64,000 bases of DNA from Apium graveolens (GCF_009905375.1 NC_133657.1:47311134-47375133), one strand, 5' to 3'. Positions 1 through 10,167 are shown, counted from the stretch's first letter. Numbers and translations are program-made. Notes: generated from the sequence alone by a model not told the origin.

Positions 1-1901
1 GTCCTGGCCCTCTTCGGGGCTTCTCCAACAATATGCATAACCTCCCTGGCATATGCTTTCCTGGAGTTCTTGGTTAATTCAGCAGCAGTTGGTCCTCCAA
101 AAATCGTGTTTATCACAGGTCCTTGAGGTCGTGGTCCTCCAAAGATTGCATTTATAACTGGGGGATTCCGCCCCTGATCATCTTGGTCCCTCCTACGATC
201 TTCAAAGTTCTTCCCCCGTTGTTATTCCTATCTCTTCCTTTCCTAGTCTATTTGTTCAATCTTTCTTTCTGAATGAGGAACTCTATTTCATCTTTCAGTT
301 GCCTACACGTATCGGTGTCATGACCAACGTCTTTGTGAAATCTACAATATTTGCTCTTATCTAGCTTGGCAGGATCAGCCTTCAAGGGTTTAGGCCAACC
401 AATATCTTGATCTTTCTCGATTTCCATCAAGATCTGGCTTCTAGGAGCATTCAGCTTAGCGTATTCAGTGAACTTTTGTCCAGGTCCTACCTTCTTTGGG
501 GTTGAATCAGGGTTTTGTTCAGTTTTGGGATACTTGTCCTTAGCATTATATTCCAGATCAGTTTTTCGGTTCTTGCCTCCAGTGGCCTCGTTACTTACTA
601 CTGTCTTCCTCATGCTCTCCTCTACTTTGATGTACTTCCCGGCCCTATCTTGGAGCTGCAACATACTTTTAGGGGGGCGCTTGGCCAAGGACATCTTGAA
701 TAACTCATCCCTAGTTCCCTGTTGTAGTGCTATCATGGCTACCTTGTCATCAAGGTCCGGGACTTTTTAAGCTTCCCTTGTGAATCGATTCAAGTAGTCT
801 CTCAAGGATTTCTTCACTCCCTGCACAAATCTCATGAGGGATGCTGAACTTTTCTCATGCACTCTCCCGCTGATGAACTGCTTAATAAAAGCCTGACTTA
901 ATTCTCTGAAGGACCCAATAGAGTTCGGGGGAAAACGACTATACCATCTTTGAGCCATACCCGACAAGGTTTGAGGAAAGGCCTGACACTTAATAGCGTC
1001 ATTCACGGGCTGCGACAACAGTGCATTGGAGAATGTCCTGACATGATTGGAGGGATCTCCCGTACCATCATAAGCTTTGATAGTGGGCATCTTGAACTTC
1101 CTTGAGATATGGGCATTCATTATCTCTTTAGTGAATGGTGGAGTAGGATCACCAGGATCTCCAAGGGGAAGAAGATTGCTTGGGTCAGCTCTTGGGACAA
1201 CAACCCTCCTTTGTGACGGACCATCTGGGTCTATGATTGGAGGATGATTTCTCCCCCTAGGTGGTAATGGGGGCCTGGGAATCTTGTGCGCCTCCAAGTC
1301 GCGCTTCAGCCTTTGAATCTCAGCCTCATGGGCCTTGATTCCCTCCTGCACTTCTTGGGGATTCACCCTCGGGTGCTTCTAGGACGTTGGTTACCATCAA
1401 CCATCGGCTTTTTGCCAACACATCTCCTTCTTAGGGCCACTTTATCATCCAAAGATTCGGAGTCTCTCTCAGTATAAGGACCAGAAAATTCCTGATCCTC
1501 CGGGATAGGAGCCAAACCTTGTATGTAGGGGTTGTTCGCCCTCGTGCTTCACCCCATCCAGCATGTCCACTTCCTCCAACCGCGGGGTAAAGGGGCATCC
1601 CATAAGGGGGGTTAGTAGTCACAATAGTTGAATACTGATACCCAACGGGTCGAGAATTCACAGCTGTATGTAGCTGCTGAAGTTGGGAATTCGTCCCTTG
1701 AGTAGCCGAGGGAATCGTCCCTTGAGTAGCCGAGGGAATCGTCCCTTGTGGCTGAGGTTCAGTTGCCCCTACCTGGCCTTCTCCTTGGGTGGTGGCATAG
1801 GTTGAATGCGGAGGTACCTCCACGGTTGACGAAATTGCTTGGGTTGTCCCCGCGGGTGTTCTTCCTTCAAGGGCGCTGCTTGTTCTCCGTATTCTCGCCA
1901 T
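1..1901 (-). pseudogene. gag: Tat-type gag, broken and partial
   Basis: This is the capsid/nucleocapsid polyprotein of the Tat-type gypsy element. The ATG chosen (1901-1899, MARIRRTSS) is the first one after the primer-binding site. The order is a Pro/Thr/Gln-rich N-terminus, a retrotransposon gag domain (about 767-1130, with GMAQRWYSRFP and FIKQFISGR), then a zinc-knuckle-like CRFHKDVGHDTDTC near 280-330. Beyond it is a duplicated IFGGP motif and SRKAYAREVMHIVGE at the window edge. Breaks: a frameshift near 1370-1435 and an in-frame TAA at about 767-769. Protease and pol lie outside the window. The gag identification is firm. The clade call rests on recalled family motifs. Confidence 0.8.
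1685..1752 (-). repeat. 24-bp tandem repeat inside Tat gag
   Basis: A 24-bp unit (cgtcccttgagtagccgagg plus gaat) is present twice with a partial third copy. In the gag frame it encodes repeats of GTIPSATQ. It is a coding minisatellite in the disordered N-terminal part of gag. Confidence 0.85.
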
Positions 1902-1918
1902 GGTCGCTGTTGTGCTTT

Positions 1919-1934
1919 CCCACAGACGGCGCCA
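1919..1934 (-). other. Primer-binding site of the Tat element
   Basis: On the minus strand TGGCGCCGTCTGTGGG starts two bases after the LTR end (CCATAACA, then TT). This is the position and TGGCGCC form expected of a primer-binding site in Tat/Athila-group elements. It fixes the LTR boundary and the element's orientation. Confidence 0.8.
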
Positions 1935-1936
1935 AA

Positions 1937-2518
1937 TGTTATGGATCAAAAACTAAGGTATACTCATTGATGTGTTATTACTAGGGAACGTGAGCTTCGA
2001 GGTTCGATTTGACTGCTCTTGTGTTTCGTGACTCGTTCTGCCTTAAAAAGATGCCTACGTACCTTGTTGTGTGCCAAGGATCAAGTCAAAAAATGTAGTT
2101 CTGATTTGTGGGGTGAGGCCCCTTATATAGATGTGGGAGTCTTTGAATTTGACTTGGGTTAGGAGACTTGAGGGGCAAGTCTCAGAGTTAGAACGGACTT
2201 TGGAGTCCTAGGAAGTAGGAAGTTGATTCCTTGTTCAATTAGATCCCTTGAAAGCTGATCTACATGGATTCATGTCCCTATTATGACTCATATTGACAGC
2301 TGTTTTCTCCCTTATTTAATTAATTTTGAAATTAATTAATATTCAGGGTTGTGGGTCTTCTTTGTTCCATCAGGCCTGATCTGGTCCATCAGGCCTGATC
2401 AATGTGTTAACTTTTTTGGTCTGAATGTCATACATCTTCTTATTAGGCCTTGTAGCCCAAATCATGTGTAATTAATGCAATATTAATTACATAATTAGGA
2501 TTTATTTATTCCCTTTCA
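1937..2518 (-). repeat. 5' LTR of the Tat element (582 bp)
   Basis: On the minus strand the segment starts TGAAAGGG and ends CCATAACA, i.e. TG...CA. It is bounded by the primer-binding site on the gag side and by copia coding sequence on the other. It contains a duplicated 15-bp stretch near 2370-2400 (ccatcaggcctgatc twice). No ORF is present. Confidence 0.8.
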
Positions 2519-2519
2519 A

Positions 2520-3191
2520 TAACTGATTGGCTCACTCCTATATTTGACTGCTAGTAGATCTGTTATCATGTATGCTACATGTTTTCGTGCAAAGTTCCAA
2601 GCTGATCCAAGGGAACCTCATCTATTAGCTGTGAAAAGAATTTTTAAATATCTCAAAGGCACCATGAATCTGGGATTATGGTATCCTAGAGCTTCAGACT
2701 CTAAGCTAATTGGATATTCAGATGCTGATTTTACAGGATGCAAAATAGATAGGAAAAGCACTTCTGGAAGCTTCCAATTTCTTGGTGGCAGATTGGTTTC
2801 TTGGTATAGCAAGAAACAAAAGTCAATTTCCACATCAACTGCAGAAGCTGAATATATTGATGTAGGAAGCTGTTGTGCTCAGATTCTATGGATGAAGAAT
2901 CAGTTGCTGGATTATGGGTTAGATTATTCTGCTATTCCTATATATTATGATAATCAAAGTGTTATTGCAATGAAAGGAAATCCAGTGCAGCATTCAATGA
3001 CTAAACACATCAGCATCGGGTATCATTTCATAAGGGAACATGTGGAAGAAGGTACAGTGGAATTGGTGTTTGTTCCAACAGATCAGCAACTAGCAGATAT
3101 ATTCACCAAGCCTATCTGTGCAGCTACTTTTACAAGATTGGTGAATGAATTGGGAATGATATCAGGACAATTCTCAAAATTTGATAATTAA
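2520..3191 (+). pseudogene. pol: Copia A pol C-terminus: end of RT and RNase H
   Basis: This is the C-terminal part of a copia polyprotein. The frame is open from 2520 and starts GSLLYLTASRSV, which aligns with GSLIYLTASRPD of copia C. The RNase H shows GYSDADFTGCKIDRKS, STAEAEYI, the DNQS motif and the family-typical ADIFTKP near the end. No stop occurs before 3191, so this fragment is little decayed. It is truncated at its 5' end by the Tat insertion. Residue differences from the consensus (for example EYIDVGSC for EYIAAGSC) suggest some drift. Confidence 0.88.
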
Positions 3192-3339
3192 GAAATAACT
3201 ACTGATAGTTAGAGTCTAGTATCTTATAATTATATGTCAATACTTGCAAGTTATTGATAATTTTGTTTAAGCTCTGATCCCATGCAAGCATGCAATTAAA
3301 TTCATTTAGTCTCTGCATGTTAAACCCTGATTATGTGTA

Positions 3340-3483
3340 TAAGATCTGATATTGGTCAAACCTATTTTGACTTATAGATCCTGACGGTAGTTGTTAAATT
3401 CTGATATTGGTCAAACTAGTGTTGACTGATATATCCTGATAGTCGTGATTAAAATACTGTTAACGGTCAAACCGTGATTGACT
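3340..3483 (+). repeat. Three imperfect repeats with small hairpins in the copia A pol-ORF spacer
   Basis: Three units of about 65 bp each contain GGTCAAAC, a short gap, and TTGACT (for example gtcaaactagtgttgac), giving GTCAA/TTGAC stems. Each unit then has a CCTGA or similar core. They lie 270-420 bp upstream of a TATA box and the 3' ORF. The same place in copia B and C holds stronger palindromes. Confidence 0.65.
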
Positions 3484-3756
3484 ATTACAATCCAATGATT
3501 ATGTTGAATTTATTCAAAATAAATGGTTATTCAGTATTTTTAATTAACAGTTAGTTAATGGAACATCTTTTAATAACTTGCTTGGGTTAACTATTGCTGT
3601 AAGTAAGTATTAACACTTGATTACTTATATTGGGAATAGGAATCTAAAGAGAGAGATTACTTTTTGTTTACCTGGATACGCGTAATCGTGTATACATATT
3701 GTATTTAATTATTACATGGTTATTCAAAGAGTCTTTTCAGTTTCTATCTCCTCTTC

Positions 3757-3764
3757 TATAAATA
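3757..3764 (+). promoter_or_regulatory. TATA box upstream of copia A 3' ORF
   Basis: TATAAATA sits about 100 nt before the ATG at 3862. A pyrimidine-rich leader (ctccactttcaaaacttc and similar) lies between. The base pattern matches plant core promoters. Copia B and C have a TATA box at nearly the same distance before their env-position ORFs. Confidence 0.55.
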
Positions 3765-3861
3765 CATACCCTCCACTTTCAAAACTTCTCACTGCCTTTT
3801 TCATACACGACTCCTCATCTTCTTAAATCTTTTGTCCAAAATTTCAAAACACTTATAAAAA

Positions 3862-4203
3862 ATGGCTAAATCCCAATTCTAAAAACGCAACAGTGGATGC
3901 TACATGCCCATCTTCAATCCAAGTGATGAGAAGATGCACTTTGATCCATACGGACTTCTGGTCCGTATTGCTGGTGAAATCAATTACCCAACTGATATTC
4001 CGGACTCAGTCTATGATCATCTCTCTTGGGATGATCAGTTGGAACTTCATTTCTTCACCAGCGAAGTTTTTCTTAAGGAAGAACTACATGCTGAGTTGGC
4101 GGACCGTTTCCATCAGGAAGCTCTTGAGCTGGAAGAGAATATTATTTCTCTTGCAGGGACAATGAGTATGATTTATCATCGCAGGGCGATGAGGGCGGAG
4201 TAG
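3862..4203 (+). pseudogene. Env-position accessory ORF of copia A, unrecognised
   Basis: The ATG at 3862 opens a 113-codon frame with one early TAA at 3880-3882 after MAKSQF. Without that stop the frame runs to TAG at 4201. After the stop an ATG at 3904 gives 99 residues starting MPIFNPSDEKMHFD. The product would be acidic and helical (ELADRFHQEALELEENI). It has no membrane segment or known motif that I recognise. It lies between pol and the 3' LTR, where Sireviruses carry an env-like gene, but it does not resemble the env-like N-terminus of B or C (MAPV.KIMSQ.GF.YEKNN). It could be a captured host fragment or a remnant of another 3' gene. Confidence 0.5.
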
Positions 4204-4241
4204 GCTGCAAAGAGGCAGTAAAAGACTGAGTAGTTAGATTA

Positions 4242-4873
4242 TGTTAGGATTTTAGTTTAAAATTCTAAATCTTGTTCTTGTCTTCTTATTATTAATAAAA
4301 ATCTTTAATCTTTTTTGCTTCCTTAATTGAATATATGTTTATTGTCTTGTTTGTTCTCGACTTATTATGACTGGTCATATTCCAATTTGTACTGCATGCT
4401 TAATTTCAGAATTTTTTCAATAGTGCATGTGAGAAACTAATCTCTGTTTGAATTCATATGTTTACTAAAGTATAGATTGAGCACATTATAGGAATAACAT
4501 TAAGTTGTCACTTCAGTAGATATTCGAGGAGGAAAAGGAAAGCATGAATTCAAGGCGGTGAAGGACTTTATCTCAGAAGCAATCATACATGGATAGGTTT
4601 TCTTATAGTAATAGAATATGCTTTCTTATTTGATTGTGTAGCTGTGCTCTATATAAAGCACATATTAGTTCATGCTATAAGCATTGCAAACATTGTTATA
4701 TCATTCGCATAACCTAGAAGCTCTCAATGATATTTGCTTATCCTTTTGAGAGAGTACGTTTGTAATAAGTTTTTATCTCTTAATATAAAAACTGTTGATT
4801 CTGTTGAAGATTTATCGAATTATTTGCATAAACTGTATTCACCCCCCCTCTATAGTTGATTACGGACCTAACA
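4242..4873 (+). repeat. 3' LTR of copia A (632 bp)
   Basis: It starts TGTTAGGA and ends GACCTAACA, with matching TGTTAGG/CCTAACA termini. A TATA box (TATATAAA, 4650-4657) is followed by a U5-like tail with the run caccccccctctatag shortly before the end, a pattern common in Sirevirus LTRs. No clear polypurine tract is seen before 4242, so the left border is less certain than the right. Confidence 0.7.
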
Positions 4874-4931
4874 AGTTGTTCTTCTCATAGACAAATCCAG
4901 ACTGAGACATAATCTTGAATACAGGTGCCAT
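4874..4931 (-). pseudogene. Env-like ORF of copia B, first 19 codons only
   Basis: The ATG at 4931-4929 opens MAPVFKIMSQSGFVYEKNN, nearly identical to the start of the env-like ORF of copia C (MAPVIKIMSQTGFIYEKNN). The frame is then broken at 4873/4874 by the LTR of copia A. The rest of this ORF and the 3' LTR of B must lie left of the window. Confidence 0.8.
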
Positions 4932-5034
4932 TTTTGTGATTGAAAGCAGTTACAGAGAAAAAAGGTTTTTGGAGAAGAAGAGAGTAAAAATTGCTTTGAG
5001 AAAGATAAAAGTGAAATGAAAAATGAAAGGGGGC

Positions 5035-5043
5035 ATTTTTATA
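5035..5043 (-). promoter_or_regulatory. TATA box upstream of copia B env-like ORF
   Basis: On the minus strand GTATAAAAATG lies about 105-110 nt before the env-like ATG at 4931. The stretch just upstream (gtttatttctgagaaagtat) is conserved in copia C at the same place (gtttatttttgagaaagtat). Conservation between two separate elements supports a real promoter. Confidence 0.6.
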
Positions 5044-5293
5044 CTTTCTCAGAAATAAACAAGTAAAAATTAAAAAGTACAATAATGTAACCAATGAAAA
5101 TTGGCAAAAATAGCCTTTTAAAAACAAGGCATACTGTAGAAATTCCATAATTTATCCATCGACACATATATACACGCTGTAAGTAAAGTTGACGTCTAGG
5201 GTTTGGAATTAACGGCTAAGATTGAATCAACTCAACGGATGCATGATGTACCTTTATCCATCGAGAGATAAGGTACCCCGAAATATTTTGACT

Positions 5294-5320
5294 TTCAACG
5301 GATAATCCTTATCCGTTGAA
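5294..5320. repeat. Perfect 12-bp hairpin in copia B pol-env spacer
   Basis: TTCAACGGATAA and its exact complement TTATCCGTTGAA are separated by only tcc. The core CAACGGATAA is a variant of the CCGACGGATGA motif that forms hairpins at the same place in copia C. A second weaker inverted repeat (gtacctttatc...gataaggtac) lies at about 5248-5276. Confidence 0.85.
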
Positions 5321-5342
5321 TGCTGTCACTATTTACCTTTAC

Positions 5343-5465
5343 AAAATCCTGATTTTGGTGTCAGGGTCTGACAGCTGGCACATCCTGATTTTTAATGTTA
5401 GGATCTGACAACTTGCAAATCCCGATGCCAGTGTCAGGATTTGATAACTTGCAAATCCTGATTTG
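5343..5465. repeat. Imperfect tandem repeats in copia B spacer
   Basis: About three copies of a 40-50-bp unit built from aaatcctgattt, (g)tgtcagg(g/a)tctgaca and gctggcac/acttgcaa. The TGTCAGG...CTGACA parts are themselves inverted repeats. With 5150-5342 this fills the non-coding stretch between RNase H and the env-like ORF. No ORF is present. Confidence 0.65.
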
Positions 5466-5528
5466 TATCTTTGATAAAGTCAAACTAATTTCTGGCTGCA
5501 TTACTGATTGCAAGGACATCATAATAAC

Positions 5529-7386
5529 TTAGGAATAATTAAGCATACGTAACTCACTTACCAACCTAGTAAAAGTTGACTCATCAAGTGACTTGGAAAA
5601 GATGTCTGCAAGTTGCTGCTCACTTAGAACAAAATGAAGTTCCATAGTACCATTCATGACATGTTCTCGAATGAAATGGTACTTGATGTTAATGTGCTTT
5701 GTCCTTGAATGCTGTACATGATTTTCAGTAATGGCAATGGCACTTGTGTTGTCACATAAAATTGGAATCTTGTCCATATTTAGACCATAATCCAATAGCT
5801 GATTTGTCATCCATAGAATCTGTGCACAATAGCTACTGGCAACAATGTATTCATCCCCAACCCTGAAAGTAGAAAATGAATTTTGTTTTTTACTAAACCA
5901 TGACACTAGCTTGTTTCCTAGAAACTGACAGGTTCCTATTGTACTTTTCCTATATATTCTATAACCTGCATAATCTGCATCTGAATAATCAATTATATCA
6001 AAATCAGAATCTCTAGGATATCAAATCCCAAGTTTTGGTGTTCCTTTAAGATATCTGAAAATTCTCTTAATAGCTACTAAATGAGATTATCTAGGATCCT
6101 TGAAATCTAGCACAAAGACAAATAACAAACATTATATCTGGCTTATTGGCTGTTAAATATAAAAGTGAGCCTACCATGCCTCTATAATTTGAAATATATA
6201 CAGACTTTTCAGTTGGGTTTATTTCAAGTTTAGTGGAAGTGACTATGAGAGTTTTTGTAGATGTGAAATCCATTAAGTCAAACTTCTTTAAAAAAATCAT
6301 GAATGTATTTGGTTTGAATAATGAATATTCCATCACTAACTTACTTAACTTGGAGACCAAAAAAGTTAGTTAGTTCTCCCATCATGCTCATCTCATATTT
6401 ACTTTATCTTAGTTTGGAATTTTGTTTACAAAGTTTTCATCTATAGAGCCAAATATAATATCATCTACATAAATTTGAACAAGTATACTTGAGCCATTAA
6501 CATTTCTAATGAAAAGAGTTTTGTCAACAGTACCTCTTGTGAAATGATTTTCTAGAAGGACTTTTGACAAAGTATCATAACAAGCTCTAGGTGCTTGCCT
6601 CAATCCATAGAGTGCTTTCAAAAGATAGTAAACATATTCTGAAAAAACAGGAGGTTGACTGACATAGACTTCCTCCTCTAAATCTCCATTTTGAAAGGCA
6701 CTCTTTACATCCATTTGATAGATTGTGAAATTGGCATGGGCTGCATAGGCTAGAAAAATTCTGATACCTTCACTTCTTGCAACAGGAACAAAAGTTTCAT
6801 CAAAATACATCCATTCTTGTTGACAATAGCCTTTAGCAACCAATCTGGCTTTGTTCCTTATGACTATGCCATTCTCATCTATCTTGTTTCTGAATACCCA
6901 TTTGGTGTCAATAGGATTCTTGCCTTTTGGTTTGGGTACCATCTTCCATACTCCATTCTTTTCAAATTGTTTTAGCTCTTCTTGCATTGATAAAACCCAA
7001 TCAGGATCCAACAAAGCTTCTTCTACCTTCTTTGGCTCTTCCTGTGACAGGAAGCTGCTATATAGACATTCATCTTGAGTTACTTTCCTTGTTTGCACTC
7101 TTGAAGATGCATCACCACTAATTAGTTCAAATGGGTGATCTCTAGCCCATTTCCTTTGTTGTGGTATATTAGCTCTGGATAAAGAGGCCTCACAGTTGTC
7201 TTGACGTGTGATTACGTTTTGATTAGAAGAAACTTCCCCTGACTTTGTGGATCTTTGACTTGAGGTTGGGGTCCTTTCCGAGTGTGATCTAAAATGACTT
7301 TCAACTCCTCTTGATGGCTTAACGGATATGGAATTTTGCCTTTCGGTGGATGATGCAGTTTGTTTGTCAAATGATGATGCACTTTT
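5529..7386 (-). pseudogene. pol: Copia B pol, RT and RNase H part
   Basis: On the minus strand the fragment starts in the low-complexity integrase-RT linker and continues into [11 protein letters not shown], the [22 protein letters not shown] segment around the first catalytic Asp, then [11 protein letters not shown] with the YVDD core. RNase H follows with DNTSAIAITEN and the LADIFSKSLDEST end. The frame breaks near 6410 and again near 6090 and 5906, and LVSWFSKK is altered. RT and RNase H motifs survive but in separate frames, so the copy is dead. The left LTR of the gypsy array interrupts it at 7386/7387. Confidence 0.88.
7382..7386. other. Target-site duplication, left copy (ctttt)
   Basis: ctttt directly precedes the first LTR base of the gypsy array at 7387. 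The same five bases follow the last LTR base at 41481. The flanks join to give a continuous copia B linker (gatgcacttttgtctctc). Confidence 0.88.
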
Positions 7387-7680
7387 TGTAATAACCCCCA
7401 AAATTTTGAACTTTTTGTAACCCTTATGAATAGTGTTTTTGCTGAATGAGAAAACTTTTCATGCCACACTATGTAGGGGTCCTGTTATGGATATTCTGAG
7501 ATTTTATTAGTACTCTATATGGTATATGAGTGTTTGTAAAGATCGTCAGAATCCAATTCCGAACACTTTGATTTTTCCCGGAAATCCACTAGATACGGAA
7601 AGAATTGAGTATAAGGTAACAGAATAAAAAGGATTTAAATTCAAGGATTATAAGAGAGGATCATAAAAGGATTATAATGT
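7387..7680 (+). repeat. Leftmost LTR remnant (first 294 bp)
   Basis: It starts TGTAATAACCCCC and is collinear with the first 294 bp of LTR1-4. It then jumps at about 7680/7681 straight into the end of pol. The junction shares only about two bases (ta) between the two parents, as in an end-joining deletion. It is the outermost LTR, since the ctttt duplication is at its left border. Confidence 0.88.
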
Positions 7681-7848
7681 AAGAAGGAGCAGGTGCTTCG
7701 GAACAAAGTGATCAAGCTAGTCAGAGTGCTATGGCAGAATCATAATGTGGACGAATCAACTTGGGAACTAGAGAGCGCAATGCTAGAAAAGTACCCCCAT
7801 TTGTTTTCTATTTGATTCCGGGACGGAATCCTTTTAAGGAGGGGAGAC
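7681..7848 (+). pseudogene. pol: Internal-region remnant: chromodomain end and polypurine tract
   Basis: The fragment matches the last about 125 coding bases of pol (KEQVLRNKVIKLVRVLWQNHNV...YPHLF), the stop TGA, the hairpin gattccgggacggaatc and the polypurine tract aaggaggggagac before LTR1. It shows that a further internal copy once stood left of LTR1 and was lost by a deletion of about 9.6 kb. Confidence 0.88.
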
Positions 7849-10002
7849 TGTAATAACCCCAAAAATTTTGAACTTTTTGTAACCCTTATGAATAGTGTTT
7901 TTGCTGAATGAGAAAAATTTTCACGCCACACTATCTAGGGGTCCTGTAATGGATATTCTGAGATTTTATTAGTACTCTATATGGTATATGAGTGTATGTA
8001 AAGATCGTCAGAATCCAATTCCGAACACTTTGATTTTTCCCGGAAATCCACTAGATACGGAAAGAATTGAGTATAAGGTAACAGAATAAAAAGGATTTAA
8101 ATTCAAAGATTATAAGAGAGGATCATAAAAGGACTATAATGTATTGAGAAAGGTTAAGGAAACCCAAGTAATAAGATCCCGGGTATGATCCCTCAAACGA
8201 TAAACGAAAACGAAAGTTAAGCGAACCGTATAACAGATCAGCGGTCATTAGGTAAACAATTAGGAAGTTAATCAAGGAGGTTAGGGATGATGAGGTCATC
8301 CAACCAATAAGGAGAGGGCAAGTAAGAGATGATGACACAATAAGGTGATGTAAGCATGACATAGGGAGGGAGGAGGTGTGGTTGGTTTATAACTAGACAA
8401 AGACAAGGTTAATAAGGTAATTAACCAAAAATCCAAACAAAACTACATCCACCAAGCCAAAACAAATCATTTCCTCAAAACAAAAATTTTATTTCTCTTC
8501 ACCAAGAACCTTGCTCTTGGCCTTTTCTCCATTTCAAGAAGAAGATTTTCAAAGTTCAAGTTCCAAGCTTCCTTAATTGGTAAGTTAATTATCTAGTACT
8601 CCTTATACATAGATATAGCTATCCCATGAGTTTAAGCTTAAAATTCCTTCACAATCTCTTCCAATAATTCAAGGAAGAAGATGGTGAATAGTAACTTTCA
8701 AAAAAATAACTTTAGTATTCTTGAATTTTATGAAAGTTTAAGGTTACACAAGCAAGGATCAAGGTTCTTTAGGCATTCAAAGATCTTGTGTTGTGTTAAG
8801 AAGCTTCAAGAAGGTATAAACTCCAAACCCTAGCTTTAGTTTTGAGTATTTAGGAATGGTTATGATTGATATAGTATATGTGAAGCATGAAGCTTGTTTG
8901 TTTAGAGTTTGGGTTGGAGTGGTAGTGAAATGAATGTTGAATCTTGTTGATTTGTTAAAGGAATTAAGTATAGTTTAAATTCATGATGAGAATAACATAA
9001 ATTGGAAGAACTTGAGGTGTTGGCACTGTTGTAGTGTGTTTTGGATGGATGTTGGTTGTATGAATGAATTGGGATTGATTGGTGGTTGAATTGGAATGGT
9101 ATAAAATTGGGAAATCGCGTAAACATAGCCGTCGTAATGTCCGATTTACTTTAGACTGCTTTTGTTCATAACATTAGGACCCGAGAACTCCCTGCTAGGT
9201 TTTGACCATTGCCATGTTTAGATAGTTCATATTACGAGCTTCGTTTTGATAGGTGGTTCGTTTGATTCCGATGTACGGTTTAGGAGAAACGGCCGTTTTA
9301 AGTAACGACGTTTCGCGAACGAAACATTACCCCTCGCCTTACTTTGAAACATAGGTTAAAGACCTAAAATGGTTAATTAGTGTATGAAACAATTATGTTA
9401 AGTGTGTTAGGAAGTTGGTAAGACACTCACGAAAGAATCGCCTTAAAACTCGTAATGGTTAATTTATTAAAAATGGTGGAGCCGAGGGTACACGAGCGAC
9501 TTAAGAGAATCATTAAGCGCAAAGCGAGCGTTAGAGTCTAAATTGGTTAAAGTATAGATTTACAAGTGACTTTGGTTTAATTCCAACTTATATGTTGTTT
9601 ATAGGTTACTAGACTCGTCCCAAGCCATTAATACCCCCCAGTCGCTCAGGCAAGTTTTCTACCCGTATAACTGTTGTTGTGATGTATATGTGTATATGCA
9701 TGATCTTGTGATAAATGCATATTTGTTATTAGCAAATTCTTGCGATATATTGTAGCATGTGATATGGTATATACGCATGCCTGTTTCATATTCTTGAATT
9801 ATATATCTGTTGGTTCAAATGCTTATTAGTTGCATAATACATATGCTAGAGATAAGCGGTATTTGCGTATATCCTTAGTATAGGGGAGCAAAAGGTGAAC
9901 TTTTTTTAAAACCGGGAGGCGAGGCTCCTGAGTATAATATATATATATATATATATGAATAGTTTTAAAAACTATTAATCGAATAAGGTTTATTCGATAA
10001 CT

Positions 10003-10167
10003 TTATATTATTTAATGAATATTACTTGAATATTCATTCGAGGACTTATGACTCATGTTATTTTATTTAATGAATATTATTACGAATATTCATTCGAGGG
10101 CTTATGACTCAGTTTATATTATTTAATGAATATTATTTGAATATTCATTTGAGGATCTATGACTCCG
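10003..10167. repeat. Three 55-56-bp tandem units, each with a perfect 10-bp hairpin
   Basis: Each unit has AATGAATATT, a loop of 5-6 nt, AATATTCATT, then a conserved tail such as cgaggacttatgactc. Unit starts are at 10014, 10069 and 10125. The same three units are in LTR2 (about 19921-20085), LTR3 (about 29844-30007) and LTR4 (about 39743-39908). The related LTR D has five. Confidence 0.88.

Larger units (their letters stand above)
1..2518 (-). mobile_element. Ty3/gypsy Tat-type LTR retrotransposon, 5' part (cut by window edge)
   Basis: The minus strand reads LTR (2518 to 1937), primer-binding site, then gag running off the left edge. The gag has Tat-clade hallmarks: a CX2-3C/H-type knuckle (CRFHKDVGHDTDTC) and a downstream IFGGP...SRKAYARE segment. 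The right LTR border falls exactly where a copia reading frame (GSLLYLTAS) resumes, so this element inserted into copia element A. The first five bases after the border are ataac, but the other end is outside the window, so the target duplication cannot be confirmed. Confidence 0.8.
2519..4873 (+). mobile_element. Ty1/copia Sirevirus-like element A, 3' part
   Basis: The order on the plus strand is the end of RT/RNase H, a spacer with small hairpins, a TATA box, an env-position ORF, and a 3' LTR ending CCTAACA. The left side is broken by the Tat element. The right side abuts the env-like ORF of copia B about 19 codons after its start. The sequence to the right (agttgttcttctcat) is collinear with copia C around 49360, which shows that A inserted into B. 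Only about 2.35 kb of A is visible. Confidence 0.8.
4874..7386 (-). mobile_element. Ty1/copia Sirevirus-like element B, 3' half
   Basis: This is the part of element B that lies left of the gypsy array. On the minus strand it holds the integrase-RT linker, RT, RNase H, a spacer with hairpins, a TATA box and the first codons of an env-like ORF. That ORF is cut by copia A. The other half of B is at 41482-43563: the two halves join in the integrase-RT linker when the array and one copy of ctttt are removed. Confidence 0.85.

Noticed and set aside
1870..1901. Tat gag N-terminus MARIRRTSS as a second H3-like tail
   Set aside because: Only the M-A-R start and basic character agree. Lys4, Lys9 and the APR are absent, so the likeness is trivial.
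8902..9126. 74-codon minus-strand ORF in U3 (also 18810, 28728), Asn/Ser/Pro-rich
   Set aside because: Low-complexity translation, not open in LTR D in the same form, no promoter or motif.
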